The position numbers and the translations under genes were made by a program. A stretch of 64,000 nucleotides of DNA from Phycisphaerales bacterium. Its GTDB lineage: Bacteria; Planctomycetota; Phycisphaerae; Tepidisphaerales; Tepidisphaeraceae. How positions within the stretch are numbered: position 1 is the first letter of the stretch; the number at the start of each line of letters is the position of its first letter. Below are positions 15,485-25,735 of the stretch, one piece after another. The notes beneath the pieces are model-generated. The model ran no database searches and was not told the origin of the DNA. It was given only the letters and a program-made list of their open reading frames with translations. Location of the stretch: assembly GCA_020847375.1 (NCBI GenBank), contig JADLCB010000011.1, positions 248,001 to 312,000 of the forward strand. Reading direction: 5' to 3'.

Positions 15485-17575
15485 CTATTCCACATCCCGA
15501 TCACGTGATCGACCGCTCTTGCCGCTGGCTTTACGTCGTCGCGAGCCAGACGAGAGTTTCACCATTTCCTGCCCGTCATCCGCCGATTCATCATCTGCTT
15601 CATCCGTCTGGTCCTGCAGGTGAACCGCACGCGATTCCACCAGCACCACCGTATCATCATTCTTCAAATCTTCGTGCTCATCCTTTTTGATCGTTTTGCC
15701 TTCCTCATCCAGCTGCGCATCAGCAATTGCGGTCCGACGACGCGCCTCGGCCAGCAGGCAGTCGTACAATTTTTTCGTATCGTGACCCGCAATCGCGTTG
15801 ATCGCCTTGCTGACCTCACCGATGTAGCGCTCAAACACATCGCGCCGGGCCGCTTCACGCTGCATCTTCTGTCGCTTGCGCAGGTAGGTTCCCAGCTTGC
15901 GCCCGCAAACCATCAGTGCCAGCTTCATCTCCTTGCGAATTTCGTCATAGTCAGCAATGGCTTCCTTTGATTCGCTGGTAAATGGAACCCACACACTGGC
16001 CAGGTGGATCATAATCACCAGCGGGCCATTTGGCAGACCGCCGCGGGGCTGGCTGAGATTGTAATTGCGCCAACTGGTCTCACCGCATGCCTTGAAACTG
16101 CTGCACGCACTTTGCTGAAACAGCAGCGGGACACGGTTGGCAAAACGAATCACGCGGGCCGGCTGGTCAGCCGGTAATTCTCCGCCATAGGCAATCGCTG
16201 CCTCAACCAAAAACGGCCGGCCGCGATAAACCGCTGGTTCGCGCGTCTCTGCCGTATAAAACTCGGCCTTGACGCCTTTGAGCAGACCGCTTTGTAACTG
16301 GCGTATGCCAATCGGCGCCAGGCAGTCGGTTGGGGGTGCAGGTAGCTTGGATTCCTGGAATTCCCTGAACAATTTCTCGAACTGCTGGGGACTCAGATCG
16401 CTGACCTTGGTCCGGCTGTGCCCCCCGACAACTTTGCAAAACTCGCCTGCCTTTGATGGGCTGACGCGGCTGAATTTCTCCTGCAAAAAATTATACAGTG
16501 TTCCACCGCCCCGGTTTTCAGCCTCAAAATCCTTGGCCATCTGAAGAAGAATGCCCAGCTCGATTCCGCGCGGGTGAGGCTGAATCTCCCGCGTTTCCGG
16601 CGGGAGCTGGTCGATGCCACGCGGGTAATAAATGATTCCGTCCTTTTCGACCGTCGTTATGTTCGGATCAATATCGCTCAGACCGCCATTGTTGTGCCCG
16701 GCTGACCTGCTGCCGGGTTGATCTTCCCGATCAGACGCTGGTTGAATCCGTGCTGCACCGTTGCCGTTGTAAGTAAAGGGCAGGTCTTCTTGTTCATCGG
16801 CGCTGATGCGCGTTGGTGGAACAAAAGTAATCCGGGCGTGAGGATTGGCGATGGCTGTCAGTTCGAGAAACTCATCGACGCTGCCCCGGCCTTTCTGATA
16901 TCGACCCTCCAATTCGATACTCACGCTCGTGCCGGTCATGTAATCTTCAGCATTCAAAAACTCCGGCGAGCGCGTTCCGCTGTTGATGCTGTACAAGCGC
17001 GAGCGTGGTGGAAAATCTTCCGTCTCTTCATCAACCGTCACTTCCGCCCGGTTGGTCTTGGTGTTCATCGCCAGTTCGATGTGATGCGCCACCTTGCGCG
17101 AGTGCGGGCGCGAAAAAATCACCATGGGTTTGCCCGTCGTGATCAAACCATACATCCCGGCAGCGCTGATACCGATTCCCTGCTGCCCGCGGCTCATCTT
17201 CAATCGGTGGAATTTGCTCCCAAACAGCAGGCGTCCGAAGACATTTTCGATCTGTTTGCGCACAATTCCCGGGCCGTTATCCACGATGGTAATGCGATAA
17301 CGACTCTGTTTGCTGTTGGCGGGGCGGTCAGGCTGAAGATCTTCGATGACCACCGTGACGTTGGGTAGAATCCCCGCCTCCTCGCAAGCGTCCAGACTGT
17401 TGTCCACCGCCTCTTTGACAGTGGTCAGGAGGGCTTTACGCGGGTTGTCAAACCCCAATAGATGGCGATTTTTGGCAAAAAATTCTGATACAGAAATTTC
17501 TTTCTGACGCGCTGACATCGAATCCGCCGTTTCCGGCTTGCTTCGGCGCGAAGTTCCACTCATTGATACGGTCAT
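15485..17575 (-). CDS. top6B: DNA topoisomerase VI subunit B (GHKL ATPase)
   Basis: A 696-aa ATPase subunit of topoisomerase VI. The GHKL motifs are EAVDNSLDA (about 55-63), DNGPGI (about 99) and GQQGIGISAAGMYG (about 130). The transducer-domain region follows, with YRGRPFLVEAA and VPLLFQQ. It is longer than archaeal homologues: it carries a low-complexity insertion (about 255-310) and a 60-residue charged C-terminal tail with an acidic block followed by a basic SRRRKASGK block. Start ATG 17575 is chosen; the in-frame codons up to 17644 look atypical. A second ATG lies 12 bp inside. Confidence 0.95.
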   Translation of the reverse strand: MTVSMSGTSRRSKPETADSMSARQKEISVSEFFAKNRHLLGFDNPRKALLTTVKEAVDNSLDACEEAGILPNVTVVIEDLQPDRPANSKQSRYRITIVDNGPGIVRKQIENVFGRLLFGSKFHRLKMSRGQQGIGISAAGMYGLITTGKPMVIFSRPHSRKVAHHIELAMNTKTNRAEVTVDEETEDFPPRSRLYSINSGTRSPEFLNAEDYMTGTSVSIELEGRYQKGRGSVDEFLELTAIANPHARITFVPPTRISADEQEDLPFTYNGNGAARIQPASDREDQPGSRSAGHNNGGLSDIDPNITTVEKDGIIYYPRGIDQLPPETREIQPHPRGIELGILLQMAKDFEAENRGGGTLYNFLQEKFSRVSPSKAGEFCKVVGGHSRTKVSDLSPQQFEKLFREFQESKLPAPPTDCLAPIGIRQLQSGLLKGVKAEFYTAETREPAVYRGRPFLVEAAIAYGGELPADQPARVIRFANRVPLLFQQSACSSFKACGETSWRNYNLSQPRGGLPNGPLVIMIHLASVWVPFTSESKEAIADYDEIRKEMKLALMVCGRKLGTYLRKRQKMQREAARRDVFERYIGEVSKAINAIAGHDTKKLYDCLLAEARRRTAIADAQLDEEGKTIKKDEHEDLKNDDTVVLVESRAVHLQDQTDEADDESADDGQEMVKLSSGSRRRKASGKSGRSRDRDVE

Positions 17576-18064
17576 GAATAACTCATTTTCCTGGGTCTGA
17601 ATTCTTCGACGGTGTTTCACGACTTTTACCTGCCATGCGTGCAAGTATCAACCACGGGCGGTGGGCGTCATTTATAAACCCGTCTGTTGACACAATTTAG
17701 TTCACCATATACCGATAATATCGCTGGTTTTTCTCATCGGCGTAAGAAATGAAAAAACTTAACCCCCATTTGTTAGCATACTGTACGGTTGCTCCTTTAT
17801 TTTGTCAACATCAAATCGCACGAGAAAATATTTTTATCGTTTGATCTCACCTGCTCTAAAGCTGTCAGCGTCATTTAGTGCAATAAATCCGTTATTTCGT
17901 GAACTTTCCGTCGCTGGAGCAGCCTGATCCAGTGGCTGCAACCCCTTTGGATACGCAACAATTGACGCCTGCCACGGATCGCTGCTCTTTTCCGCCAACG
18001 CGTTGTGCTGTATAATTTTCGTTTCCTGTTTCTTGGCGATCAGTACCTTTTTTTTTGAGGTGTC
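17576..18064. other. 489-bp divergent intergenic region between top6B and ugpC
   Basis: It is AT-richer than its surroundings. It must hold the promoters for top6BA (leftward) and ugpC (rightward). TATAAT at 18011-18016 is the best -10 candidate for ugpC, giving a leader of about 45 nt, but no good -35 precedes it. GAGG four bases before the ugpC ATG is its ribosome binding site. No RNA gene or conserved ORF was recognised; a 79-codon leftward ORF here (17834-18073) looks spurious. Confidence 0.6.
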
Positions 18065-19315
18065 ATGGCTCAAGTACTACTCGACAAAGTTTCCAAAATC
18101 TATCCTGGTAATGTCAAGGCCGTTGACAATATCGATCTGCATATTCGTGATCAGGAATTCATTGTCCTTGTAGGCCCTTCGGGTTGTGGCAAGAGTACGA
18201 CCTTACGCATGGTCGCGGGTCTGGAAGAAATCAGCCATGGCATCATTCGCATCGGGGAACGGGTCGTCAATGACGTGCCGCCTAAGGACCGCGATATTGC
18301 GATGGTATTTCAGAACTACGCCTTGTATCCGCACATGACGGTTTACAAAAATATGGCGTTTGGTCTCAAACTCCGCGGCATGCCCAAGGCGGAAATCCAT
18401 GCGAAGGTGATGGACGCTGCCAAGATGCTTGATATCGAGCATTTGCTGGAACGCAAACCCAAGGCGTTGTCCGGTGGTCAACGCCAGCGCGTGGCGGTCG
18501 GGCGGGCAATTGTGCGCAATCCCGCCTGCTTTCTGTTTGACGAACCCTTGAGCAATCTTGACGCCAAGCTGCGCGTAACGACCCGCGCTGAGCTGAAACG
18601 CCTGCATCAACGTTTGCGCACCACGACGATCTACGTCACCCACGACCAGGAAGAAGCCATGACCCTTGGCGATCGGATCGTGGTTATGAAGGACGGGATC
18701 ATCCAGCAGGCTGATACCTCGTTGCATACCTACCAGCACCCGCGCAATCGTTTCGTGGCGGGCTTCATCGGCATGCCTCCCATGAACTTCTTTGATGGAA
18801 CCATCCGTCTGCGCGATGGCAGGCTCTTTTTTGAAGAGGGCGCTCTGGCTAACGCCCGTATTGCCAGTGGCCCGTCCGGTCGCAAACAGCGCAGCGACGA
18901 ACCGGTGGTCAAAGAGGGTGAATTGACGCTGCCCGGCAATGGCTTTACCATTCCCTTGCCGCAGTACCTGCGCGATGCCCTGGCAGCCAAGGTTGATCAG
19001 CATGTGGTGCTGGGGATTCGGCCGGAGCATTTTTCGTTGCATCCGTTCGAGGGTCAGGATGTAAAGGCGTCGATCAAGGTTACAGTCAATGTGACTGAAC
19101 CGTTGGGTAATGATATGGATGTTTACATGGCGACGCAGTTGCACGAGCATGTGGTTGGTCGCATTGCCGCCGAAGCCGGTATTGAGCTAGGCGTGCGTGT
19201 CGATATGTATGTCGATACGCGTAAGATTCATTGTTTCGAACCCGGAGTGACCGGGATGAACCTGAGCAGTGGAGGCAGCGCCTCCGCACAAGAGCCCGCC
19301 CATGCGATTGCATAA
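18065..19315 (+). CDS. Sugar-type ABC transporter ATPase (MalK/UgpC/MsmK family), orphan
   Basis: A 416-aa CUT1-type ATPase. Walker [10 protein letters not shown] is near 37, the Q-loop [10 protein letters not shown] near 83, the signature [14 protein letters not shown] near 135, Walker B CFLFDEP near 157, and the H-loop VTHDQ near 190. A TOBE/OB regulatory domain occupies the C-terminal 170 residues (GIRPEHF near 318). The family energises uptake of di- and oligosaccharides or glycerol-3-phosphate. No permease or binding protein is nearby, so it is probably a shared ATPase serving several sugar transporters, as MsmK does. The following genes are nusA and infB, after a hairpin at 19423. Confidence 0.92.
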   Translation: MAQVLLDKVSKIYPGNVKAVDNIDLHIRDQEFIVLVGPSGCGKSTTLRMVAGLEEISHGIIRIGERVVNDVPPKDRDIAMVFQNYALYPHMTVYKNMAFGLKLRGMPKAEIHAKVMDAAKMLDIEHLLERKPKALSGGQRQRVAVGRAIVRNPACFLFDEPLSNLDAKLRVTTRAELKRLHQRLRTTTIYVTHDQEEAMTLGDRIVVMKDGIIQQADTSLHTYQHPRNRFVAGFIGMPPMNFFDGTIRLRDGRLFFEEGALANARIASGPSGRKQRSDEPVVKEGELTLPGNGFTIPLPQYLRDALAAKVDQHVVLGIRPEHFSLHPFEGQDVKASIKVTVNVTEPLGNDMDVYMATQLHEHVVGRIAAEAGIELGVRVDMYVDTRKIHCFEPGVTGMNLSSGGSASAQEPAHAIA

Positions 19316-19422
19316 GCAACAGCATGGCGTTTGTCGCATGACCAGGCCGCCTTGGCCAAGGAGGTTTCCTTGCCAATAGGCGGTTGAGGTGCTATTGCAC
19401 TTCCTGAATCATGGCGACAGCG

Positions 19423-19449
19423 GGCCACCTCCAGCAGGTGGCCTTTATG
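19423..19449 (+). terminator. Terminator-like hairpin after the ABC ATPase gene
   Basis: A perfect 8-bp stem, ggccacct/aggtggcc (19423-19430, 19436-19443), with loop ccagc, is followed by a short T-rich tract (tttatgttt). The tail is imperfect, so termination may be partial. It separates the ABC gene from nusA. Confidence 0.6.
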
Positions 19450-19564
19450 TTTAACGGTGTTGCGACAGGATTGATCGGGATCGCCGGTCAACAACTGATG
19501 AATGCAGTGGTTTGAAAAAAATCTGTGATTGAAAAATTGAATAAAATTTGACCCAGGATAACTA

Positions 19565-20974
19565 ATGAGTCAGGAACTGATCAGGATCGTCGATGGCATC
19601 GCCCGAGATAAAAATATCGAGCGCGAGCAGATCTACGCCGATATCGAGCAGGCAATCGCCAGCGGTTTTCGTAAACATTTCGATACCGAAGACACGACTG
19701 AGTTTCAGGTGGCACTTGATCGTACCAATGGCGCCATCACCGCCACGCGCAACGGCGAACCGCTGGATCTGAAAATTGTCGGTCGTATTGGTGCCCAGAC
19801 GGTCAAACAGGTCATTATCCAGCTTCTGCGCGCCGATGAGCGCGGCGCCATCTACGAGGAATTCAAGGATCGGGTCGGAACGATTGTCACCGGAACCGTT
19901 GCCCGTCTTGAGGGCAACACCATGATTATTTCGCTTGGCCGGGCTGAAGCCATCATGCCCCGCAGCGAACAGATTCCCGGCGAAAGCCATCAACCCGGCG
20001 AACGCATCCAGGCGTTGATCCTGGAAGTGCGCGATGCCACCAGTTCCGTCAAAATCATTGCCACGCGCAGCCACCGCGAGTTCATCAAAAAACTGTTCGA
20101 GCGCGAAGTGCCCGAAGTTGGCGAGCGTACCATCGAGATCAAGGAACTGGCGCGCGAAGCAGGCCATCGCACGAAGATTGCCGTCAGCTCGATCGATTCC
20201 AAGATTGATGCGGTGGGTGCGTGCGTCGGTGTTCGCGGCAGCCGCATTAAAAATATCGTTGAAGAACTCAACGGTGAAAAGATCGATATTGTGCGCTGGA
20301 ACGAATCCAGCCAGATCTTCATCAGCAACGCGCTCAAACCCGCTGAAGTGGCTGAGGTGGCGCTCTGTTTTGAACTGGGCCGGGCCACCGTGGTTGTCAA
20401 TGAAGATCAGCTCAGCCTGGCGATTGGCAAACGTGGTCAGAATGTGCGACTGGCCGCCCGTCTCACAGGTTGGGATGTGGATATTCTCACACCCCCCGAA
20501 TTTCAGAGTGGTGTTCAACGATTGGATGCAACCCTCAAGGCGATCGAGGGCGTTAACCAGGAGATCGTTGATAAAATTATCGCTCTGGGCCTGATCGATG
20601 TATGCGACATCGAGGAAGTCGGCGCGGGGCCTCTGGTCAAGGAATTGCAACTGGAGGAAACGCTGGCCGGTACGATTGTCGAGCGCTGCACGGCTGAAGC
20701 GAAAATTGTCGCCACGGAAAAGGCGGCTGAAAAGGAAGCCGAGGCACTGGCCAAGGCCAAGGACGGCAACACGGACACCAGTAAGTTTCTGGCGGCCCTG
20801 CAGGGCGCTGGGGAGTCGCCTGAGTCGGATACAGCAGCACAGGCAGATCAGGATCAAGCGGCTGCCGGCGCTGATGAGGCCGGAGTCGAAGCAACGGCTC
20901 AGCCGACATCAACTGGCGATGATCAAGGTTCTGGTGTCGCTGCGGGCAATGAACCCGAGGCGACCAGCGAATAA
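19565..20974 (+). CDS. nusA: Transcription termination/antitermination factor NusA
   Basis: A 469-aa RNA-polymerase-binding factor. The N-terminal domain covers about 1-100, the S1 domain about 102-168, KH1 with GVRGSRIKNI about 220-230, and KH2 with IGKRGQNVRLAA about 287-299. A helix-hairpin-helix region follows to about 370. The tail (about 390-469) is Ala/Glu/Gln-rich, acidic and of low complexity instead of ordered acidic repeats. AGGA before the ATG serves as a ribosome binding site. The classical nusA-infB-rbfA order is kept, but rimP is not upstream. Confidence 0.97.
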   Translation: MSQELIRIVDGIARDKNIEREQIYADIEQAIASGFRKHFDTEDTTEFQVALDRTNGAITATRNGEPLDLKIVGRIGAQTVKQVIIQLLRADERGAIYEEFKDRVGTIVTGTVARLEGNTMIISLGRAEAIMPRSEQIPGESHQPGERIQALILEVRDATSSVKIIATRSHREFIKKLFEREVPEVGERTIEIKELAREAGHRTKIAVSSIDSKIDAVGACVGVRGSRIKNIVEELNGEKIDIVRWNESSQIFISNALKPAEVAEVALCFELGRATVVVNEDQLSLAIGKRGQNVRLAARLTGWDVDILTPPEFQSGVQRLDATLKAIEGVNQEIVDKIIALGLIDVCDIEEVGAGPLVKELQLEETLAGTIVERCTAEAKIVATEKAAEKEAEALAKAKDGNTDTSKFLAALQGAGESPESDTAAQADQDQAAAGADEAGVEATAQPTSTGDDQGSGVAAGNEPEATSE

Positions 20975-21184
20975 GGATTCTTGTTTTGGGTGACGTGGCG
21001 ATGGTTTGCTGCGGTATCCGATCATGGATCGTCGATCATGACAGTTTGGCCTGAGTCTTCCAGCGGCACGAACTGATGAGGATATTACGAAGGAACGTGG
21101 AAGCAATTGAATAAGATAGCCTGGCGGTTGGGAACACGGAGTTGCCAGCAACCATGACTAAGCGAACGAAATACGGAGAACGCT

Positions 21185-24136
21185 TTGGCTAAGAAATCGG
21201 GCATACGAATCAACCAGATCGCCAAGGAATTAGGCATTCCCAGCACGGCGATTCTGGATAAACTCAAAGCCGAGGAAGTGGGTGACCTTAATCACCAGAG
21301 TACGGTTTCGCTCGGGTTGGCCGAAACAATCCGTAGCTGGTTCTCCCGCGACGCCGAAGCCGCCAGCACCGCGGTTGAAATTGCCGCGCCGGTCGATGTG
21401 GAGGCGGTAGCCAAGCCCAAAACTCGCCGTAAACCGGCCAGCAAGAAAACAGCCGCCGAAGAGGGTGCAGCAACAGATACCGCTGTTGCCGTGGAGACTG
21501 TGGCTGATGAAACCGCTGCCAAGGCAACTGCAACCAAACGGGCCTCCCGCAGCAAAACGGCCAAGGCATCGCCCGACAAAGAGACTGATACACAAACTCC
21601 AGCGGCTGCTTCAGAACAACCGCCTGCTGAATCAACTTCACCGACAACTTCCGTGACCCAAACGCTGGCTCCAGTGGCACCGCCGCCATCGATCGATACA
21701 ACTGCAACCATCGAAGCGCCGCAGCAGATTCCTGCGCCGATCGAACCGGTTACGGCGCCGCAGATTGTTGAAGCCAAAACGCCGCCACCAGCTGCGGCTG
21801 TGGCAGTTCCTGCTGCTGCAGCGTCGCCGCAGGACGCGCCGGTTGTTGAGAAGCTGACTCCACAACAGGTTCGCCCGACGATTCGCCTGGGTGACCGCCC
21901 GCAGGATGCGCCGGCCACTGCCAAACGCAAACCTGTGGCTGCTCCCAAGCCATTCGTGCCCGCCCCAGCCAAACTGCAAGGCCCCAAGGTTGTGCGCGAA
22001 GAAAAGCCCGATATTGTTCCTGCCCCCCGGTCACGCCGTCCCGGTCAGATGCAGCAGGAGCAACCTTCGTTCACACAGGCCCGTCCGCAGCAGGGGCGCG
22101 GTGTGCGGGTGACGACGGACGAGGAAGATGAGTCAGCTGACAAAAAAGCAGCCACCAAGGCACGCAGTCTTTCCAGTCGGCGCCGCAGCCCCGATGGTCG
22201 TCGTGGTGAAGCTGAGGAAAAATTGCGCGAATTTACCGATGCCGACCTCATCGAACGTCGCGAGCGCCTGGCGGCTGCCGGGACATATCGTTCCGGCGTG
22301 AATTCGCATCTGAAACAAAAACGCCAGGTTGGCCCCAGCAAGACCATTGTGCAAAAAGGTGAACCGGTTCGCATCGAAGAACCAATCACGGTGCGCTCGC
22401 TTTCTGAGGCGCTTGGACTTAAATCCAATTCCATCATCAGTCATCTGATGAAACAAGGGGTCTTTGCCACCGTTAATCAGGCACTGGATACTGAAATTTC
22501 AACCTTGATCGCTGCGGAATATGGCATTGAATTGCAGATCCGTGGCAAGCAAACACTTGAGGAAGTATTGGTCGAGGAAATCGAGCAGCGTCCGACCGAC
22601 GAGAATAATCTCAAACCACGTCCGCCGGTTGTCACCATCCTTGGTCACGTAGACCACGGTAAGACCAGCCTGCTGGACAAGATTCGTTCCGCCAATATCG
22701 CGGCCGGTGAGGCGGGCGGTATCACGCAGCATACCGCCGCGTGGATGGTTGAAGTTGATCGCGCCGGCACCAAAAAGCGCGTCACTTTTATTGACACCCC
22801 CGGCCACCAGGCGTTTACCAGCATGCGCGCCCGTGGCGCCAACATGACCGATGTGGTCGTCCTGGTTGTCTCTGCAGCTGAAGGTGTTCAGCCCCAGACC
22901 ATTGAGTCGATCAATCACGCCAAGGCGGCTGAAGTTCCGATCGTCGTGGCGATGAACAAAATTGACCGCCCCGATGCCAATGAACAAAAAGTTCTCGGTG
23001 AGCTGGCCGCCAATGGCCTCAATCCCGTCGAGTGGGGCGGCGATATAGAAGTGGTGCGCACCAGCGCACTAACCGGTCAGGGCATTGAGGATCTGATCGA
23101 AATCCTCGACTATCAAGCCGAACTGCTGGAATTGAAGAGCGACCCAACCGCGCCCGCCCGTGGAACAGTTATTGAATCGCGGGTTGACTCGGGGCTGGGG
23201 CCGGTGGCTACCGTACTGGTGCAGGATGGAACTTTGCACGTTGGCGACATTGTCCTGTCGGGCAATGGCTACGGGCGTATCCGCAGCCTGATTAACGACC
23301 GCAACCAGCCAATTGAACAAGCCGGTGCCAGCACGCCTGTCATCATCAGCGGTTTGGATATTCTGCCCAACGCCGGTGATAAGTTTTATACGGTTGCTGA
23401 TATTGAGCGTGCGCGGGCGATTGCCTCCGAGCGCGAAACCCTGCAGCGTCAGCAGGTTCTGGCGCAAAAGCACGCCGTCACCCTGGATAATTTCTTGGCC
23501 ACGATGCAGGCGGGTGAGGTCAAGACGATCAATCTCATCATCAAAGCCGACGTGCAAGGCTCGGTCGAAACACTGCAGGCAACGGTCGCGCAGCACAATA
23601 CCGAAGAGGTGCGGGTGCGTGTCATTCACGCGGCCGTCGGTGCCATCACTGAAAGCGATGTGGAATTGGCTTACGCCTCCGGTGCGGTCATCATCGGCTT
23701 CCAGGTTGTACCCGATGAAGCCGCCCGCGCCATGGCCGAGCAGCGCCGGGTTGAGCTGCGAACCTACCGGGTTATTTACGAGATTTTTGATGATCTCAAG
23801 AAAGCCCTCAGCGGCATGCTCGAACCGGAAATCCGCGAAAAACTGCACGGACACGCGGAAGTGCGTCAGGTCTTCAAAGTGTCGCGCCTGGGCAATATCG
23901 CTGGCTGCATGGTGACCGATGGTCACATCCAGCGTGGCAGCAAGGTGCGCCTGATCCGCGATGGCGTGGTAATTACGGAAGATCTGGCAATCGACACCCT
24001 GCGCCGCGTGAAGGACGATGTGCGCGAAGTTAAAGCGGGCTTTGAATGTGGCATCAAGCTGGCTGGTTATGACGATGTCAAAATCGGCGACCGCTTTGAA
24101 GCCTATATACGCGAAACAATCGAGCGGCATTTGTGA
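21185..24136 (+). CDS. infB: Translation initiation factor IF-2
   Basis: A 983-aa GTPase that places initiator tRNA on the 30S subunit. An N-terminal IF2-N helical domain (1-50) is followed by a Pro/Ala/Thr/Lys-rich linker of nearly 300 residues and a second IF2-N-like domain (about 400-450, [15 protein letters not shown]). The G domain has G1 GHVDHGKTS (about 487), [19 protein letters not shown] and TSAL. Domains II-IV follow, including the initiator-tRNA-binding C2 part. The start is TTG 21185, selected by GGAG at 21175-21178. The 210-bp gap after nusA suggests a possible internal promoter. Confidence 0.97.
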   Translation: MAKKSGIRINQIAKELGIPSTAILDKLKAEEVGDLNHQSTVSLGLAETIRSWFSRDAEAASTAVEIAAPVDVEAVAKPKTRRKPASKKTAAEEGAATDTAVAVETVADETAAKATATKRASRSKTAKASPDKETDTQTPAAASEQPPAESTSPTTSVTQTLAPVAPPPSIDTTATIEAPQQIPAPIEPVTAPQIVEAKTPPPAAAVAVPAAAASPQDAPVVEKLTPQQVRPTIRLGDRPQDAPATAKRKPVAAPKPFVPAPAKLQGPKVVREEKPDIVPAPRSRRPGQMQQEQPSFTQARPQQGRGVRVTTDEEDESADKKAATKARSLSSRRRSPDGRRGEAEEKLREFTDADLIERRERLAAAGTYRSGVNSHLKQKRQVGPSKTIVQKGEPVRIEEPITVRSLSEALGLKSNSIISHLMKQGVFATVNQALDTEISTLIAAEYGIELQIRGKQTLEEVLVEEIEQRPTDENNLKPRPPVVTILGHVDHGKTSLLDKIRSANIAAGEAGGITQHTAAWMVEVDRAGTKKRVTFIDTPGHQAFTSMRARGANMTDVVVLVVSAAEGVQPQTIESINHAKAAEVPIVVAMNKIDRPDANEQKVLGELAANGLNPVEWGGDIEVVRTSALTGQGIEDLIEILDYQAELLELKSDPTAPARGTVIESRVDSGLGPVATVLVQDGTLHVGDIVLSGNGYGRIRSLINDRNQPIEQAGASTPVIISGLDILPNAGDKFYTVADIERARAIASERETLQRQQVLAQKHAVTLDNFLATMQAGEVKTINLIIKADVQGSVETLQATVAQHNTEEVRVRVIHAAVGAITESDVELAYASGAVIIGFQVVPDEAARAMAEQRRVELRTYRVIYEIFDDLKKALSGMLEPEIREKLHGHAEVRQVFKVSRLGNIAGCMVTDGHIQRGSKVRLIRDGVVITEDLAIDTLRRVKDDVREVKAGFECGIKLAGYDDVKIGDRFEAYIRETIERHL

Positions 24137-24213
24137 TTGGCGGAGTCAGGGCTTGATGTTGTCAGGCGAATGTCGCCGACAGCAAAGCTTGTGCGTTATG
24201 GTGCCTGGATTAG

Positions 24214-24501
24214 ATGGCTATGATCGTTGGTGTATTGCAGTTGGAACTGTTGATTCCGCAGGCGGACAGCCTCAAGGATAAGCGGCGTGTCATTAAAAGT
24301 TTGAAAGACCGCATTACCCACGGCCACAATGTTTCGATTGCTGAGGTCGGTGCCTTGGACGAACATCGTCGATCAATCCTGGGTATGGCGATGGTCAGCA
24401 ATGATCGCCGCTATGTCGAAGGCGGTTTAAGCAAGCTGGTTGATCTGGTCAGGGCTACGGTCGATGTTGTTCTGCAGGATTATAAGATTGATTTGTTGTA
24501 A
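24214..24501 (+). CDS. ylxP: YlxP-like DUF503 protein
   Basis: A 95-aa DUF503 protein: a ferredoxin-like fold with VGVLQLELLIP, the motif SLKDKRRVIKSLKDR and the FNVSIAEV-type segment (here HNVSIAEVG). It lies between infB and rbfA, as in many Firmicutes, where YlxP has been linked to ribosome assembly. A molecular role is not established. The ATG at 24214 is followed by a second ATG at 24220 that is equally plausible. No clear ribosome binding site. Confidence 0.9.
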   Translation: MAMIVGVLQLELLIPQADSLKDKRRVIKSLKDRITHGHNVSIAEVGALDEHRRSILGMAMVSNDRRYVEGGLSKLVDLVRATVDVVLQDYKIDLL

Positions 24502-24583
24502 TCATCATCAGCACAGCGCCATGAGATGATGGTCTTCATGGTGTCAGGGTTGGTTAAAGCTGATGGGATGGGTTTTGTGAATT

Positions 24584-25015
24584 ATGTCGCGTCGCACTGA
24601 AATGCTTGGCAGCACGATCCAGCGTGAGCTGGCGCAAATGATCATGCGCGAAAGTAGTGATCCGCGCCTGCAGGCGATGATCAGTATTACCCGGGTCAAA
24701 GTCAGCCCGGATCTATCGGTTGCCGATATTTATGTTTCGGTCATGGCCAGCGAAGGCAAAAAAACGGCTGCGCTCAATGCCCTTAAACATTCCGCGGGTC
24801 TGATGCGCAGCAAACTGTCGCGCTCATTATCATTAAGACAGACGCCGTATCTGAAATTTCATTTTGATGAGCGCCTGCAAAAAGAACTGCAGACTCTGGA
24901 TTTGCTCGAAACAATCCGCAGGGAAAACGAGGAACTGGATAAAAGCCGTGTGGAGGCACAGTCCCAGTCGGCGACGCAGACTCAGGCAGGCAATGATTCA
25001 ATGGAACAGGAGTAG
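24584..25015 (+). CDS. rbfA: Ribosome-binding factor A
   Basis: A 143-aa KH-fold protein for late 30S maturation (16S 5' end processing). It begins SRRTEMLGSTIQRELAQMI and contains DPRLQAMISITRVKVSPDLSVADIYVSV, the family's core strand-turn-helix. LRQTPYLKFHFDERL and a short Gln/Ser-rich tail follow. It is cotranscribed with infB and ylxP in the same direction with gaps under 90 bp. Length is typical for the family, slightly long through the tail. Confidence 0.95.
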   Translation: MSRRTEMLGSTIQRELAQMIMRESSDPRLQAMISITRVKVSPDLSVADIYVSVMASEGKKTAALNALKHSAGLMRSKLSRSLSLRQTPYLKFHFDERLQKELQTLDLLETIRRENEELDKSRVEAQSQSATQTQAGNDSMEQE

Positions 25016-25045
25016 CGCTCGTTTGGCGCTGAAAAGCAGAACAAT

Positions 25046-25669
25046 ATGAAGACAGCCAATAAACGTGCCGACAAATTCAAAGCATTTCACCGCAAAGCTG
25101 TACGGCAGGGCAAACCAGCACCTTTAACGCCGCTGCAGCCGCTGGTGGCGCTGATCATGGCAGTCCTCAGTTATGATGTGGAGGATGAGCGCGCCCAATC
25201 CGCCTGGCAGGCGTTTGATCGAGTTTTTGTTGATCCCAATGAGCTGCGTGTGGCGACCGAATTGGAGCTGCAGGACCTGATGGGCCAGCGCTATCCCGCG
25301 GCCGAGCAGCGCGCTGCCGCCCTGGTGTCAATCCTCAACGCCATCTTCGAGCGCGAACATACGCTGAATCTGGAACGGGTGAAGGAATTACGCAAAGCCG
25401 AGATTCGCCAGTTTTTCCGCGATTTGCCGGGAATGACCCCGTTTATCGAGGCTTATACGTTCACGTACGGGTTTGAGGGAACTGGTGCTGTGGCCGTTGA
25501 CCAGTGCATCGTTGATTTCCTGGTCAGCCAGGAACTATTGCCGGCTGATAGTTCGCACGCTGATGCGCAAAAATTTGTCGAGCACCACGTCAAGGCTGAC
25601 GAATCCTATTCCGCGTATGCGGTTTTACGGGCGATGGCGCTGGCCTCGCCCACCAAGAAAAAGAAATAA
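25046..25669 (+). CDS. HhH-GPD-fold protein with degenerate catalytic site
   Basis: A 207-aa protein whose layout resembles endonuclease III-type glycosylases: an early helix LVALIMAVLSYDV where the family has LIAVxLSAQxTD, and a hairpin LPGMTPFIEAYTF followed by VAVDQCIVDF where EndoIII has LPGVGRKTANV and VDTH. The catalytic Lys position is Phe, the essential Asp is kept, and the four Cys of the 4Fe-4S cluster are absent. It may be a monofunctional glycosylase or a non-catalytic DNA-binding relative. It lies 30 bp after rbfA and is likely in the same operon. It ends with a Lys-rich tail. The family match is from pattern only. Confidence 0.6.
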   Translation: MKTANKRADKFKAFHRKAVRQGKPAPLTPLQPLVALIMAVLSYDVEDERAQSAWQAFDRVFVDPNELRVATELELQDLMGQRYPAAEQRAAALVSILNAIFEREHTLNLERVKELRKAEIRQFFRDLPGMTPFIEAYTFTYGFEGTGAVAVDQCIVDFLVSQELLPADSSHADAQKFVEHHVKADESYSAYAVLRAMALASPTKKKK

Positions 25670-25735
25670 TAAAATGCCCTGACTTGATGCTGGCTATGGC
25701 ATCATAATAACAATCGCCCGCATTTTGACCTGACC

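Noticed and set aside
17834-18073. 79-codon minus-strand ORF overlapping the ugpC start
   Set aside because: No ribosome binding site or recognisable motif; overlaps the probable ugpC promoter and start.
19562-20857. 431-codon minus-strand ORF opposite nusA
   Set aside because: Antisense to an unmistakable NusA, with no motif of its own.
21024-21048. Near-palindrome tcatggatcgtcgatcatga between nusA and infB
   Set aside because: A central mismatch breaks the stem and no T-run follows, so a terminator or operator call is not supported.
21292-21987. Long minus-strand ORFs opposite the infB linker
   Set aside because: They result from low-complexity GC-rich coding sequence; composition is mirrored Ala/Gly/Ser and no domain is visible.
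23069-24130. 353-codon minus-strand ORF opposite infB
   Set aside because: Shadow of the conserved IF-2 C-terminal half.
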